DNA of 64,000 nt from Bacillus sp. NTK071 (GTDB lineage: Bacteria > Bacillota > Bacilli > Bacillales > Guptibacillaceae): NCBI RefSeq assembly GCF_017303315.1, contig NZ_JAFKOI010000002.1:589396-653395 (forward strand), read 5' to 3'. Below the pieces are notes generated by a model. It worked only from the letters and a program-made list of their open reading frames with translations, ran no database searches and was not told the DNA's origin. The position numbers and the translations under genes were made by a program. Of this stretch, positions 55,603-63,556 are shown piece after piece (position 1 is the first letter of the stretch; the number at the start of each line of letters is the position of its first letter).

Positions 55603-55977
55603 CTACTTGTCTTCTTCATTCCAAACCCATGTATACAGCCTTCCATTTGAATCCATCCATTTCATTTCGAATCGTTCTACATTCTCATATCCATAGGTGC
55701 CTATCTTTTCAACTAGCTCATCTACTTGTGCAAGTTCAGTTACGTCAAGATGTTGAAATAGAGCTGATACTTCCCGTTCTGCTGCAGCTCCTTTCTCAAC
55801 TGTTTCACCTTTTTCAAATTCATATTCATTAGGACTAGAGAACTCCCATTCGTGTTCGACACCGTTTGTTACAACCATACATTTAAAAGAAAAACTATTT
55901 CCTAGTGTCGATGCTTCAGAGTGAATAGGAAAAGTAAAAAGGTATGCGGCAAATGCTAAACAAACGACCTTTTTCAT
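55603..55977 (-). CDS. Secreted protein, YusW-like, tentative
   Basis: 124 residues. Signal peptide MKKVVCLAFAAYLFTFPIHSEA with probable cleavage after SEA. The mature domain has FSFKCMVVTNGVEHEWEFSSPNEYEFEKGE and VERFEMKWMDSNGRLYTWVWNEEDK, resembling the short YusW-type extracytoplasmic domain; the assignment is weak. It has no lipobox, so it is probably released or wall-associated. The function is unknown. Confidence 0.72.
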   Translation of the reverse strand: MKKVVCLAFAAYLFTFPIHSEASTLGNSFSFKCMVVTNGVEHEWEFSSPNEYEFEKGETVEKGAAAEREVSALFQHLDVTELAQVDELVEKIGTYGYENVERFEMKWMDSNGRLYTWVWNEEDK

Positions 55978-56101
55978 ATTTCATCACCTCTACCTTATAC
56001 TGACTGAATAAGATGAATATTATTCATTTAAAGTCAGGATTGCATCCTTTCCCTACTGGAACTAAAATAATACATAAGTCCGTTATCCTAAAGGAGAAAA
56101 C

Positions 56102-57424
56102 ATGAGCACAGTTAGTAAACAAAGATCTAGCATCCAAATCGAGCGATATGGACTGGAATCAGTACCTGAGAAATTACGAACAACTTCCTGGTACGAATAC
56201 GCCATGATTCAAATGACAGTTTCCGTCAACGCTGGTAATTTCCTCGTTCCCGCTCTTGCCGTACTTGAGGGTGGTCTTAGTTTTGTTTGGGCAGTTCTAT
56301 CAACAATCCTTGGTGCAACCATTGCTTTTCTATTCGTTTCCTACCTTTCTTTTCCAGGTGCTCGTAGAGGAATCCCTTCTCAATATGCTGTCAGATTGTT
56401 TGTCGGTTTTAAGGGAGCACAGTACTTCGCCTCACCTGTTAGAACGATTACCTCGCTTTATTGGTTCGCTGTTCAAACGATCGGCGGTACTTATATGGTT
56501 GTAGAACTAATAAAACGCGCTTTTAACTTTCACCTTCCTTTCCTGCCTACAGCTTTAGTTCTCGCAGCCGTCATGGCAGCACTTGCACTAGTAGGATTTG
56601 ATGCTGTTAAAAAAGTAACAAAATATTTTCTTCCGCTTCTGTTCGCAGGAGGAGTAGCGATGTTCTTTGTCTATTTCACTACTTCAGTTGAAGGGAACAG
56701 CTATTCGTCCATTATCTCCATGAATGATAAGCCAGATTTAAGCTCATTTCTTTTCTTTTCGAGTCTTGCTTTTGTTCAATATGTATCCGGAGTAAGCAGT
56801 TCATCTGACATGGCACGCTACGCGAAATCAACAGGTCATGCCTTTTGGGGAATATTCTCAGGTAATACAATTGGGTTTACGCTAACAGCGTTGCTCGGTG
56901 CTTATACAGCTGCCGTTGCAGGAACATGGAACCCTTTTTTAATCACCAGCCAACAGACAAATTCCACCTTGCTACTAACCCTTATATTCGCATCAGCTCT
57001 ATGCTCGATGATTATGATTAACATTAGTAATGCCTACACTGGAGGGTATAGTCTCCTTAATACCTTTCCTTCTCTAGGTAGAGTAAGAAGCGCGCTACTG
57101 CTTGGTTGTGCTGCTGTACTACTAAGCAGTTTTCCAGAATTTGTTGATCAAGCCGAGAAATTCATCTCATTTCTAGGTGCATTTGTTATTCCACTCTCAG
57201 CAGTGATCGTTAGTGACTTTATTGTGGTGAAAAAAGGACGATTCACATCAGAAATGCTTCAGGAACTAACTGAACACACCAATACTATAAATCGTCCAGG
57301 GTTTTTGGCTATATGTTCTGGACTCCTTCTCTACCTTCTACTCCCAACAACATACTCTCCAGGATTCCTGTCATTTATTGTGACAAGCGTAGGGTATCTT
57401 GTTTTTCGAAAGGTGACGCGTTGA
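56102..57424 (+). CDS. NCS1 family purine/cytosine permease-like transporter
   Basis: 440 residues with an ATG after AAAGGAGAAA. About twelve membrane helices. The N terminus has the NCS1 pattern IERYGLESVPEKLRTTSWYEYAMIQMTVSVNAGNFLVPALA. Later motifs: SSLAFVQYVSGVSSSSDMARY, ISNAYTGGYSLLNTFPSLGR and FIVVKKGRF. Such carriers import nucleobases or related compounds with H+ or Na+. No adjoining deaminase or hydantoinase gene helps define the substrate. Repeat half-copy D follows. Confidence 0.87.
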   Translation: MSTVSKQRSSIQIERYGLESVPEKLRTTSWYEYAMIQMTVSVNAGNFLVPALAVLEGGLSFVWAVLSTILGATIAFLFVSYLSFPGARRGIPSQYAVRLFVGFKGAQYFASPVRTITSLYWFAVQTIGGTYMVVELIKRAFNFHLPFLPTALVLAAVMAALALVGFDAVKKVTKYFLPLLFAGGVAMFFVYFTTSVEGNSYSSIISMNDKPDLSSFLFFSSLAFVQYVSGVSSSSDMARYAKSTGHAFWGIFSGNTIGFTLTALLGAYTAAVAGTWNPFLITSQQTNSTLLLTLIFASALCSMIMINISNAYTGGYSLLNTFPSLGRVRSALLLGCAAVLLSSFPEFVDQAEKFISFLGAFVIPLSAVIVSDFIVVKKGRFTSEMLQELTEHTNTINRPGFLAICSGLLLYLLLPTTYSPGFLSFIVTSVGYLVFRKVTR

Positions 57425-57509
57425 TTTTCTTCATACCCCTTTCCACTAGACCCTTTTCTAAAGAAGTATAGTTTTGAAAGAGGTGCTGTATAAAAACCAC
57501 ACCAAGCTA

Positions 57510-57526
57510 TGGAGCGGAAATCAACC
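57510..57526. repeat. Dispersed repeat, half-copy D
   Basis: TGGAGCGGAAATCAACC is identical to half-copy C and equals an end of repeats A and B. It lies 86 bases after the permease stop. Confidence 0.65.
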
Positions 57527-57574
57527 GCTTTATAGCAACTATGTATACGAAAGCAACCTTTCACTACCATTAAT

Positions 57575-57606
57575 AAAAAAAGTTCATGCTATATAGCATG
57601 AACTTT
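57575..57606 (-). terminator. Terminator of small minus-strand gene
   Basis: AAAGTTCATGCTATA is a perfect palindrome with its 3' half and is followed by seven T on the minus strand. Confidence 0.88.
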
Positions 57607-57613
57607 CAGGTTT

Positions 57614-57775
57614 CTAATAGTAACTTTTTCGATCAGGCTTACGTGGCATTTTCTTTGCTTTTTCTTTACTTTCTTCCTGATCAATAACCCCACTTTGGTA
57701 GGATTCACTTAGCTGTTGATGAACAGCCATTTCGCCACTTTCATCATAAATTAGTTCGTTTCTCTTATCAGGCAT
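57614..57775 (-). CDS. Small hydrophilic protein, possibly YozQ/DUF4025-like
   Basis: 53 residues from MPDKRNELIYDESGEM after AGGAGG with ideal spacing; a longer frame begins 31 codons upstream without a site. Highly charged: SGEMAVHQQLSESYQSGVIDQEESKEKAKKMPRKPDRKSYY. The middle resembles small DUF4025/YozQ-type proteins, but the match is from memory and weak. It is divergent from the next gene and ends with a strong terminator. Confidence 0.65.
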   Translation of the reverse strand: MPDKRNELIYDESGEMAVHQQLSESYQSGVIDQEESKEKAKKMPRKPDRKSYY

Positions 57776-57887
57776 ATGAGCAACCTCCTGTGATTTCGGA
57801 CTCTTGCCTTCGTATTGTTTCCGATAACACTTAAGATTACTTATGAGATTGGACTTGTTTATTTCCAATTTAAAGGAGATGCATGTT

Positions 57888-58220
57888 ATGTATTTATTTC
57901 AATATGATCATCGGCTGCAAATTACAATTCCCATAGTGGAAGACAGCTGGGAGAACCTTTCAATAGCAGACCAGGAGGAAATACTTTTTAAATGGGAACA
58001 AATTAAAAGTTCAATCCCCGATCGCATTGCTGAACTTGAAAAAATGATTTGTCATAAACAAGAAAAATTAAGCGAGGAGGCTAATTTCAATCATTCCTGT
58101 CTTTTAAACACACAAATAGCTGAACTCGCCTCTATTATTAATGATTTATGGCTCTGGTATCGTAAGCAGCTGTTCGTTTCTAATTACAAACCAAAAAGAT
58201 CGACCTCTTCATTTAGTTAG
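57888..58220 (+). CDS. Helical protein of unknown function
   Basis: 110 residues from MYLFQYDHRLQITIP after AAAGGAG; the ATG nine bases upstream is too close to the site. A short beta-like start is followed by helices DQEEILFKWEQIKSSIPDRIAELEKMICHKQEKLSEEANF and LLNTQIAELASIINDLWLWYRKQLF. Two Cys residues. I recognise no family. The last four codons overlap the 3' end of moaB on the opposite strand (12 bases). Confidence 0.72.
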   Translation: MYLFQYDHRLQITIPIVEDSWENLSIADQEEILFKWEQIKSSIPDRIAELEKMICHKQEKLSEEANFNHSCLLNTQIAELASIINDLWLWYRKQLFVSNYKPKRSTSSFS

Positions 58221-58715
58221 CTCTCTAATAATATGTGGAAGTTCAGGTAACAGTAGTCTCGACATGGCAAGCTTAACTGCTCCTGAAGATCCAGGCATTG
58301 CAAACACTGCAGTATCTCCAACAACGCCACCTATCGCTCTGCTTAGCATAGCAGGAGTTCCAATATCATCTGTATAGCTAATCATTCGAAACAACTCGCC
58401 AAATCCAGAAAGCTCTTTCTCGAGTAATGATTCAACCACTTCATATGTAACATCTCTTCTTGCTATTCCAGTTCCACCATTTAAAAGAACTGTGTCTATC
58501 TCGTTAGCGCTAACTGCGCTTTGTATGGCATTCTTAATGTCCTCTTGGATATCTTTAACGACGATTCGGTCCTGAACCACGTGACCACTCTCAGTAAGCA
58601 TAGATGCGATTAGCTGACCACTTTTGTCAGTGTCAAGCGTTCTAGTGTCACTTACTGTAATAATGAAACATCTTACAGAAGAAGGCGCCTCTTTCTTGTG
58701 TTCACTTGCACTCAA
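58209..58715 (-). CDS. moaB: Molybdenum cofactor biosynthesis protein MoaB
   Basis: 168 residues with a TTG start overlapping the upstream stop (TTGA), after GAGAGGAG. MogA/MoaB fold: FIITVSDTRTLDTDKSGQLIASML, LNGGTGIARRDVTYEVVE and FAMPGSSGAVKLAMSRLLLPELPHI. It binds molybdopterin for adenylylation. No other moa or moe genes are in the window. The neighbour order moaB near ackA-ytxK-tpx matches B. subtilis. Confidence 0.95.
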   Translation of the reverse strand: MSASEHKKEAPSSVRCFIITVSDTRTLDTDKSGQLIASMLTESGHVVQDRIVVKDIQEDIKNAIQSAVSANEIDTVLLNGGTGIARRDVTYEVVESLLEKELSGFGELFRMISYTDDIGTPAMLSRAIGGVVGDTAVFAMPGSSGAVKLAMSRLLLPELPHIIRELTK

Positions 58716-59560
58716 TTCTTTTCGCTCCTCTCTAGCTCTGATAAAAAGCGTTTTTGATAAAAATGATGAGCGGTTTCGCTAACTGATCTTGTAAATCTGT
58801 AATTTACTCCTGCACCAATCGCAATACCAAAAAGTGGTATCCCTTGGATAATCTTCTTCCTTAGCATCATCAGTACTGTTCCTTTTACAATTTGCTTCAT
58901 CGGGCCCTGTATCCATTTTGCATCAGCGATCTCTTCTGGACCTTCATAAAAATAAGGATGAGCTTGTTCATAGTCAAGCTCTTCTTCCAGAGAAACCCAG
59001 GCTTTTTCTTGCATCCCCTTTGGGAGTGTTGCCATATGAAAAACTTTAAGCGCTATCATCATTTCGGAAGGATAATTGACTGGATAACCGTAAGTCATGG
59101 CAATTAACTGGACCGTTCTAAGATTTATGGCTAGTACAGCAGGCAAATCAAGACCTAATAAGAGTAAACTTCCAGTACCAGCTAGACCACCCTGGGCAAA
59201 TGATACCATTCGTTGCCTAGCAATTTGTTGATCTGCTATATAACTAAGCTGATCAATCGTTAACTTCTGCATATCCTGAATCTTTTCAATTTCTGGATTG
59301 AATAAACGGGCTTCGGTCAACAGACGATGGCTCGCATCCACCTGTGATTGGGAATTCTGAATAAAAGAATGCATATGAAACAGAGCAGAATCTATTACTG
59401 AATAAACACGATTTTTCGTCGCAGGTTCCAATTGGTTAATTTTGTAATCATACCATTTCTGAAAGGTACGTTCGATATCAGTTGCATTTTGTGCAAAATG
59501 CTCTTGTTCCCATTGTTTAATTGCATTCAGCTTTTTTTGTTCTCTTTCTGTCCAGGCCAA
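58712..59560 (-). CDS. EcsC family protein
   Basis: 282 residues with a TTG start (LAWTEREQKKLNAIKQWE) eight bases after GGGAG; a frame extended 72 codons upstream covers repeat copy B and is not coding. EcsC domain: QQIARQRMVSFAQGGLAGTGSLLLLGLDLPAVLAINLRTVQLIAMTYGYPV, and LFGIAIGAGVNYRFTRSVSETAHHFYQKRFL at the end. EcsC relatives are membrane-associated proteins of unknown function. Four-base overlap with moaB indicates co-translation. Confidence 0.87.
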   Translation of the reverse strand: MAWTEREQKKLNAIKQWEQEHFAQNATDIERTFQKWYDYKINQLEPATKNRVYSVIDSALFHMHSFIQNSQSQVDASHRLLTEARLFNPEIEKIQDMQKLTIDQLSYIADQQIARQRMVSFAQGGLAGTGSLLLLGLDLPAVLAINLRTVQLIAMTYGYPVNYPSEMMIALKVFHMATLPKGMQEKAWVSLEEELDYEQAHPYFYEGPEEIADAKWIQGPMKQIVKGTVLMMLRKKIIQGIPLFGIAIGAGVNYRFTRSVSETAHHFYQKRFLSELERSEKN

Positions 59561-59639
59561 AGTATTCGCTCCCTTCAAACTCTTTCTTATATTGTAGCTT
59601 TTCCAACTGAAAACTTCCAATAAAGGTGTAAAAACAAAA

Positions 59640-59664
59640 AAGAGCACCCGAATGGATGCTCTAA
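59640..59664 (-). terminator. Terminator downstream of ackA
   Basis: AGAGCATCC pairs with GGGTGCTCT around ATTC, followed by TTTTTTG on the minus strand. It is about 175 bases past the ackA stop, with repeat copy B in between. Confidence 0.85.
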
Positions 59665-59708
59665 TATATTTAGACAGTATTTTTAGAAATAGCTGCGATA
59701 AGAGTAGT

Positions 59709-59771
59709 AGTTGATTTCCGCTCCAGGATGCTCGCTTTCCGCGGGAGTCGAGCATCCTTCCGCTCCAATCA
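59709..59771. repeat. Dispersed hairpin repeat, copy B (full length)
   Basis: 63 bases framed by AGTTGATTTCCGCTCC and CCGCTCCAATCA, with perfect inner arms AGGATGCTCG and CGAGCATCCT around CTTTCCGCGGGAGT. It can form a long hairpin. It is related to copy A (17757-17826) and lies between the ackA stop and its terminator. Confidence 0.82.
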
Positions 59772-59837
59772 GCCAAGTGTAAATCTTTTTACACAATTCC
59801 TCTTTAAGAAACAACCATCTTTTAAAAGGAACCTATT

Positions 59838-61025
59838 TTATTTAGAAAGTCTAACTGTGTCTCTTGCAATGACAACTTCTTCATTTGTCGGGATAATCAT
59901 AACCTTAACAGGTGAATGAGGATAGTTAAGGAAGGCTTCTTTTCCTCTAACCTTGTTAAGAGCTGGGTCCCAATATACACCCATGAATTCAAGACCGCGA
60001 AGTACACGAGCACGAACAGCCTCACTATTTTCACCGATACCAGCAGTAAAGATAATAGCATCTAGGCCAGACATACGAGCTGCATATGAGCCGATGTATT
60101 TGTGAATGCGTGAAGTAAATACTTCAAGTGCCAATTCAGCACGTTCGTTTCCTTCTTCAGCTTTAGTTGTAATATCGCGAAGATCACTTGAGAAACCAGA
60201 AACGCCTAGAAGGCCACTCTTCTTATTTAACGTATTCATTACTTCTTCAGCAGATTGCCCTGTTTTCTCCATAATGAATGGAATCAATGCTGGGTCAATG
60301 TTACCAGAACGAGTGCCCATCGTTACACCAGCTAGTGGAGTAAAGCCCATGGACGTATCAATTGATTTACCGCCTTCAATTGCGGCGATACTTGCACCAT
60401 TTCCAAGATGACAAGAAAGCAAACGGAGTTGATCTAATGGACGGCCGAGCATCTCAGCTGCTCTTTCTGAGACATATTTATGAGAAGTACCGTGGAAGCC
60501 GTATTTACGAATGCCAAAATCTTCATAATACTCGTAAGGTAGGCTGTATAAGAAAGACTGTTCCGGCATTGCCTGATGGAAAGCAGTATCAAAAACAGCA
60601 ACTGATGGGACTTCTGGAAGGATTTCACGAAATGCACGGATTCCAACAAGGTTAGCAGGGTTATGCAATGGAGCAAGCTCAGAAACTTCCTCAATACCAT
60701 CTAGTACCTCGTCTGTAATCATAGCGGAGTCATTGAACTTCTCTCCACCGTGAACGACACGATGTCCGACACCTTCTATTTCATCGTAGGAAGAGATGAT
60801 TGAGAAATCAATAAGCTTGTCTAGAAGCATCTTAACTGCCACTGCATGGTCAGGGATATTTGTTACTTCTTCATTCTTCTCACCGTTCACTTCTATTGTA
60901 AAAATGGCGTCATCAAGTCCGATTCGTTCGACGAGTCCTTTTGTGATAACAGTTTCTTCCGGCATATTTAATAGTTGAAACTTCAACGAAGAACTACCGG
61001 CGTTGATTGCGATTATTTTCGCCAT
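59838..61025 (-). CDS. ackA: Acetate kinase
   Basis: 395 residues. ASKHA fold motifs: [73 protein letters not shown] and [14 protein letters not shown]. It makes ATP and acetate from acetyl phosphate in overflow metabolism. The ATG follows AAAGGAGCTG. A cre-like box upstream of the -35, as in B. subtilis ackA, suggests CcpA activation. Confidence 0.98.
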   Translation of the reverse strand: MAKIIAINAGSSSLKFQLLNMPEETVITKGLVERIGLDDAIFTIEVNGEKNEEVTNIPDHAVAVKMLLDKLIDFSIISSYDEIEGVGHRVVHGGEKFNDSAMITDEVLDGIEEVSELAPLHNPANLVGIRAFREILPEVPSVAVFDTAFHQAMPEQSFLYSLPYEYYEDFGIRKYGFHGTSHKYVSERAAEMLGRPLDQLRLLSCHLGNGASIAAIEGGKSIDTSMGFTPLAGVTMGTRSGNIDPALIPFIMEKTGQSAEEVMNTLNKKSGLLGVSGFSSDLRDITTKAEEGNERAELALEVFTSRIHKYIGSYAARMSGLDAIIFTAGIGENSEAVRARVLRGLEFMGVYWDPALNKVRGKEAFLNYPHSPVKVMIIPTNEEVVIARDTVRLSK

Positions 61026-61076
61026 ATGTGACAGCTCCTTTAATTCGATTAGTTAAAATTGGCGTACGACACGAAA

Positions 61077-61099
61077 ATAGAAGGGAGGGCCCCTTCTAT
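61077..61099 (-). terminator. Hairpin in ackA leader (attenuator or ytxK terminator)
   Basis: ATAGAAGGG pairs perfectly with CCCTTCTAT around a five-base loop, followed by TTTTC on the minus strand. It is downstream of the ackA promoter and 52 bases before the ackA start codon. The T run is short. Confidence 0.5.
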
Positions 61100-61116
61100 C
61101 TTTTAACACTCTTATT

Positions 61117-61162
61117 ATTTAAACACCGACCATTACTTTATTCAAGGCGAAAACCGCTTACA
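61117..61162 (-). promoter_or_regulatory. ackA promoter with upstream cre-like site
   Basis: On the minus strand TTGAAT (61140-61145) and TTAAAT (61117-61122) are 17 bases apart. Directly upstream is TGTAAGCGGTTTTC (61149-61162), matching 12 of 14 cre positions and sharing TGTAAGCG with the known B. subtilis ackA cre. Its centre is near -45. Confidence 0.6.
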
Positions 61163-61206
61163 TTCAAGTATTCCGCCAATTCAGATTTGTAAACGTTTCA
61201 TACACG

Positions 61207-62199
61207 TTATGAAAGTTGTGAAAACCAGCCATTGATTTGTTGCATCATGTTTAACATGGCTTCTCGATTAGAGAAAGATGGTAATTTCGCCATCATTACT
61301 TGCTTCGGTTTTAACGTACGCTCACCTTTTTTCTGAACAACTAAAATGCTTTTTGCTTGAGACTCATTTGCAAAAAGGCTAGTAGGTAATTGAATAATTC
61401 CGTGGATAACAGAGCGTTCATTCAATAAATCCCTTACTTGTTTCGCACCATCATCTCCGAAGAGAAAGTTTGGAATCATAAAGAAGAGCATCCCTGAGTC
61501 TTCTGTCATATTTAAACTTTGCTCAATCAGAAGATGATGGACGTAAGACATTCCTTCACTAGCTCTTAACGTGTAATTCGCAGCCGCTTCCTCGTGTGGG
61601 TAATACCCTACAGGAAGATCCGTAACAACCGTATTCACCTGCGGAATATAAATTGGTTTCACGCTATCCTGATGAAGAAATTCAACATGGTGTTTTTGCA
61701 AATTAGCATTAGCAAATCCTAAATGCAACAATAAGTCATCTGGCTCAACACCATACGCCTCTACGGACTCTCCCTCCAACTGATTAAGAACAGAAGTTAA
61801 CAAATTCCCTGTTCCTACTGCAGGATCAAGTATTTTCATTTCGTCAACGCCTAATACTTCTTTATATTTTTTCACAAGGTACCCAATTAAATGCGCAACA
61901 CTATCCGGTGTCATTGCATGATGAGGTTGAATCCCCTTTTTCATCCCTTTTAGTAAGGCGAGTTGGATTCCTTTTCGGATGGTTTCCTTCTCAGCACCCT
62001 CCAAATCACATGATTCGTACAGGTTTTTAAGACGCACAACAGTATCCGCATCCAATTCTTCTTGAAGTACCTTATTTTCAAAAAGGTTTAATCCCGTTTC
62101 AACGAGTCCCTCAAGATAAGACATTTCTAATTTATTTTGTAGAACAAGCGTCGATTCATCTAGGACTTTATATAAAGCTTCTACCGTCATATCAGACAT
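61207..62199 (-). CDS. ytxK: Class I SAM-dependent methyltransferase YtxK (HsdM-like)
   Basis: 330 residues with an ATG after AGGAGG. N-terminal helical region, then an N6-adenine-methyltransferase-like core: KILDPAVGTGNLLTSVLNQLEG (SAM site) and TVVTDLPVGYYPHEEAANYTL, which replaces the canonical N/D-PPY. No target-recognition domain is visible. The substrate is unknown. It is conserved next to ackA and tpx in Bacillus. Confidence 0.9.
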   Translation of the reverse strand: MSDMTVEALYKVLDESTLVLQNKLEMSYLEGLVETGLNLFENKVLQEELDADTVVRLKNLYESCDLEGAEKETIRKGIQLALLKGMKKGIQPHHAMTPDSVAHLIGYLVKKYKEVLGVDEMKILDPAVGTGNLLTSVLNQLEGESVEAYGVEPDDLLLHLGFANANLQKHHVEFLHQDSVKPIYIPQVNTVVTDLPVGYYPHEEAAANYTLRASEGMSYVHHLLIEQSLNMTEDSGMLFFMIPNFLFGDDGAKQVRDLLNERSVIHGIIQLPTSLFANESQAKSILVVQKKGERTLKPKQVMMAKLPSFSNREAMLNMMQQINGWFSQLS

Positions 62200-62307
62200 A
62201 TTTTGGCCTCCTATCAGTTTGCCGTCTCTATTGTAAACAGTCTTGAACGCTTTCGCAACAATGCAGAATAATCTTGCTTGAAAAGCAGACGACTAAGAGC
62301 TCCTAAA

Positions 62308-62343
62308 AAAAGGACTTCGATGAGTTTTCCATCGAAGTCCTTG
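62308..62343 (-). terminator. Terminator of tpx
   Basis: AAGGACTTCGATG pairs with CATCGAAGTCCTT around GAAAACT-like bases, followed by seven T on the minus strand, 14 bases beyond the tpx stop. Confidence 0.92.
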
Positions 62344-62356
62344 TCTAGGTGTATCT

Positions 62357-62854
62357 TTATTCAGCATGCTTAGCAGCATTTAATGCTTCTTCATAATCAG
62401 GATGGTTCGTTGCTTCGCTTACGTACTCAGCATAAACCACTTTATCTTTACTATCAACAACAAAAACAGCACGTGCTAGCAAGCGAAGTTCCTTAATTGC
62501 AACACCGAACGCCTTACCAAACGATAAATCACGATGATCGGATAATGTGATGGCATTCTCAATGCCTGCAGCACCGCACCAGCGTTTCTGAGCGAATGGG
62601 AGGTCAACACTTATCGTTAACACATTCACGTTGTTCAGACCAGCTGCTTCTTCGTTAAATTTACGCGTCTGAGCATCACAAACACCAGTATCAAGTGATG
62701 GTACTACACTGATAATACGCACACCTGCATAGTCATTAAGAGTTTTCTCGGATAAATCGTTTGCTAATACTGTAAAATTCGGAGCTGTATCACCCTTTTT
62801 CACTTCTTCACCGAGTAGTGTCATTGGGTTTTCTTTAAATGTAATGTTAGCCAT
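62357..62854 (-). CDS. tpx: Thiol peroxidase (atypical 2-Cys peroxiredoxin)
   Basis: 165 residues from [14 protein letters not shown] after AAAGGAGG; a 35-codon upstream extension is unsupported. Peroxidatic Cys in [19 protein letters not shown] (about 60) and resolving Cys in [14 protein letters not shown] (about 94), the Tpx pair. It reduces H2O2 and organic peroxides with thioredoxin in the cytoplasm. It is located between ytxK and ytfJ as in B. subtilis. Confidence 0.97.
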   Translation of the reverse strand: MANITFKENPMTLLGEEVKKGDTAPNFTVLANDLSEKTLNDYAGVRIISVVPSLDTGVCDAQTRKFNEEAAGLNNVNVLTISVDLPFAQKRWCGAAGIENAITLSDHRDLSFGKAFGVAIKELRLLARAVFVVDSKDKVVYAEYVSEATNHPDYEEALNAAKHAE

Positions 62855-62962
62855 GTTCATACCTCCTTTATAATTGGTCGTATGTACGACTGCTTTCATC
62901 ATATATGTGCAGAGGTTAGATTTCAAGAAATTAGCTAAACAGGTTTTCATTTGTTCCATAAT

Positions 62963-62988
62963 AAAAAGTCGCTTAGATTTAAGCGACT
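62963..62988 (-). terminator. Terminator of ytfJ
   Basis: AAGTCGCTTA pairs with TAAGCGACTT around AATC, then TTTTTA on the minus strand. It overlaps the ytfJ stop region. Confidence 0.88.
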
Positions 62989-63527
62989 TAGAAGTTCAAA
63001 TCCTGTTTTTCGTCATCCTGTTGTCCACGATGTTGCGATCGAAAAAGGTTCTTAGAATGAGTTGTGTGCTTTTGTCCACTGCTCTGTTGATTATTCGATT
63101 GACCCTTTTTCTCATGGGAATCCTTGTTCATATTCTGAAGCATACTTTGCACTTTCTCTATAGCCTGAGGAGCAAGGTCTAATAAGCGTTCATATAAATG
63201 TGTTGTGTTATCAAGGTGAATCATTTTAATATCGCCTGCACTGACAATTAGAAATGCAATGGGGGTGATTGACACTCCTCCACCGCTTCCTCCTCCAAAT
63301 GGCTCTCCTTTACTTTGATTCTGATCACGCTGATTCGAGCCCGATTGTTGCTTTAACATAAATTCACTTCCACCTGCCGCGAAGCCAAACCCTACCTTTG
63401 ACACAGTCAGAATAACACTGCCATCAGGCGTTTCAACAGGATCTCCGATAATTGTATTCACATCGATCATGTCTTTAAGGTTCTCCATTGCAGTTTGCAT
63501 AAGTCCTTCAATTGGATGTTCAGCCAT
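62988..63527 (-). CDS. ytfJ: Spore protein YtfJ (GerW family)
   Basis: 179 residues from [22 protein letters not shown] after AAGGAGG. GerW/YtfJ domain: [34 protein letters not shown], a glycine-rich loop [22 protein letters not shown], then a hydrophilic Gln/Ser/Lys-rich tail. Made in the forespore in B. subtilis and associated with spores and germination; biochemical role unclear. 29 bases after ytfI, so probably one operon. Confidence 0.93.
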   Translation of the reverse strand: MAEHPIEGLMQTAMENLKDMIDVNTIIGDPVETPDGSVILTVSKVGFGFAAGGSEFMLKQQSGSNQRDQNQSKGEPFGGGSGGGVSITPIAFLIVSAGDIKMIHLDNTTHLYERLLDLAPQAIEKVQSMLQNMNKDSHEKKGQSNNQQSSGQKHTTHSKNLFRSQHRGQQDDEKQDLNF

Positions 63528-63556
63528 CTCGTTTTCCTCCTTCACCAACTAGACCG

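Noticed and set aside
59561-59776. 72-codon N-terminal extension of the EcsC-like protein
   Set aside because: The extension crosses the dispersed repeat and a terminator; a TTG start with a good GGGAG site gives the normal protein.
61189-61201. Second cre site (TGTAAACGTTTCA) upstream of ackA
   Set aside because: It misses the required C and A at the right spacing and lies at the very end of ytxK, far from the ackA promoter core.
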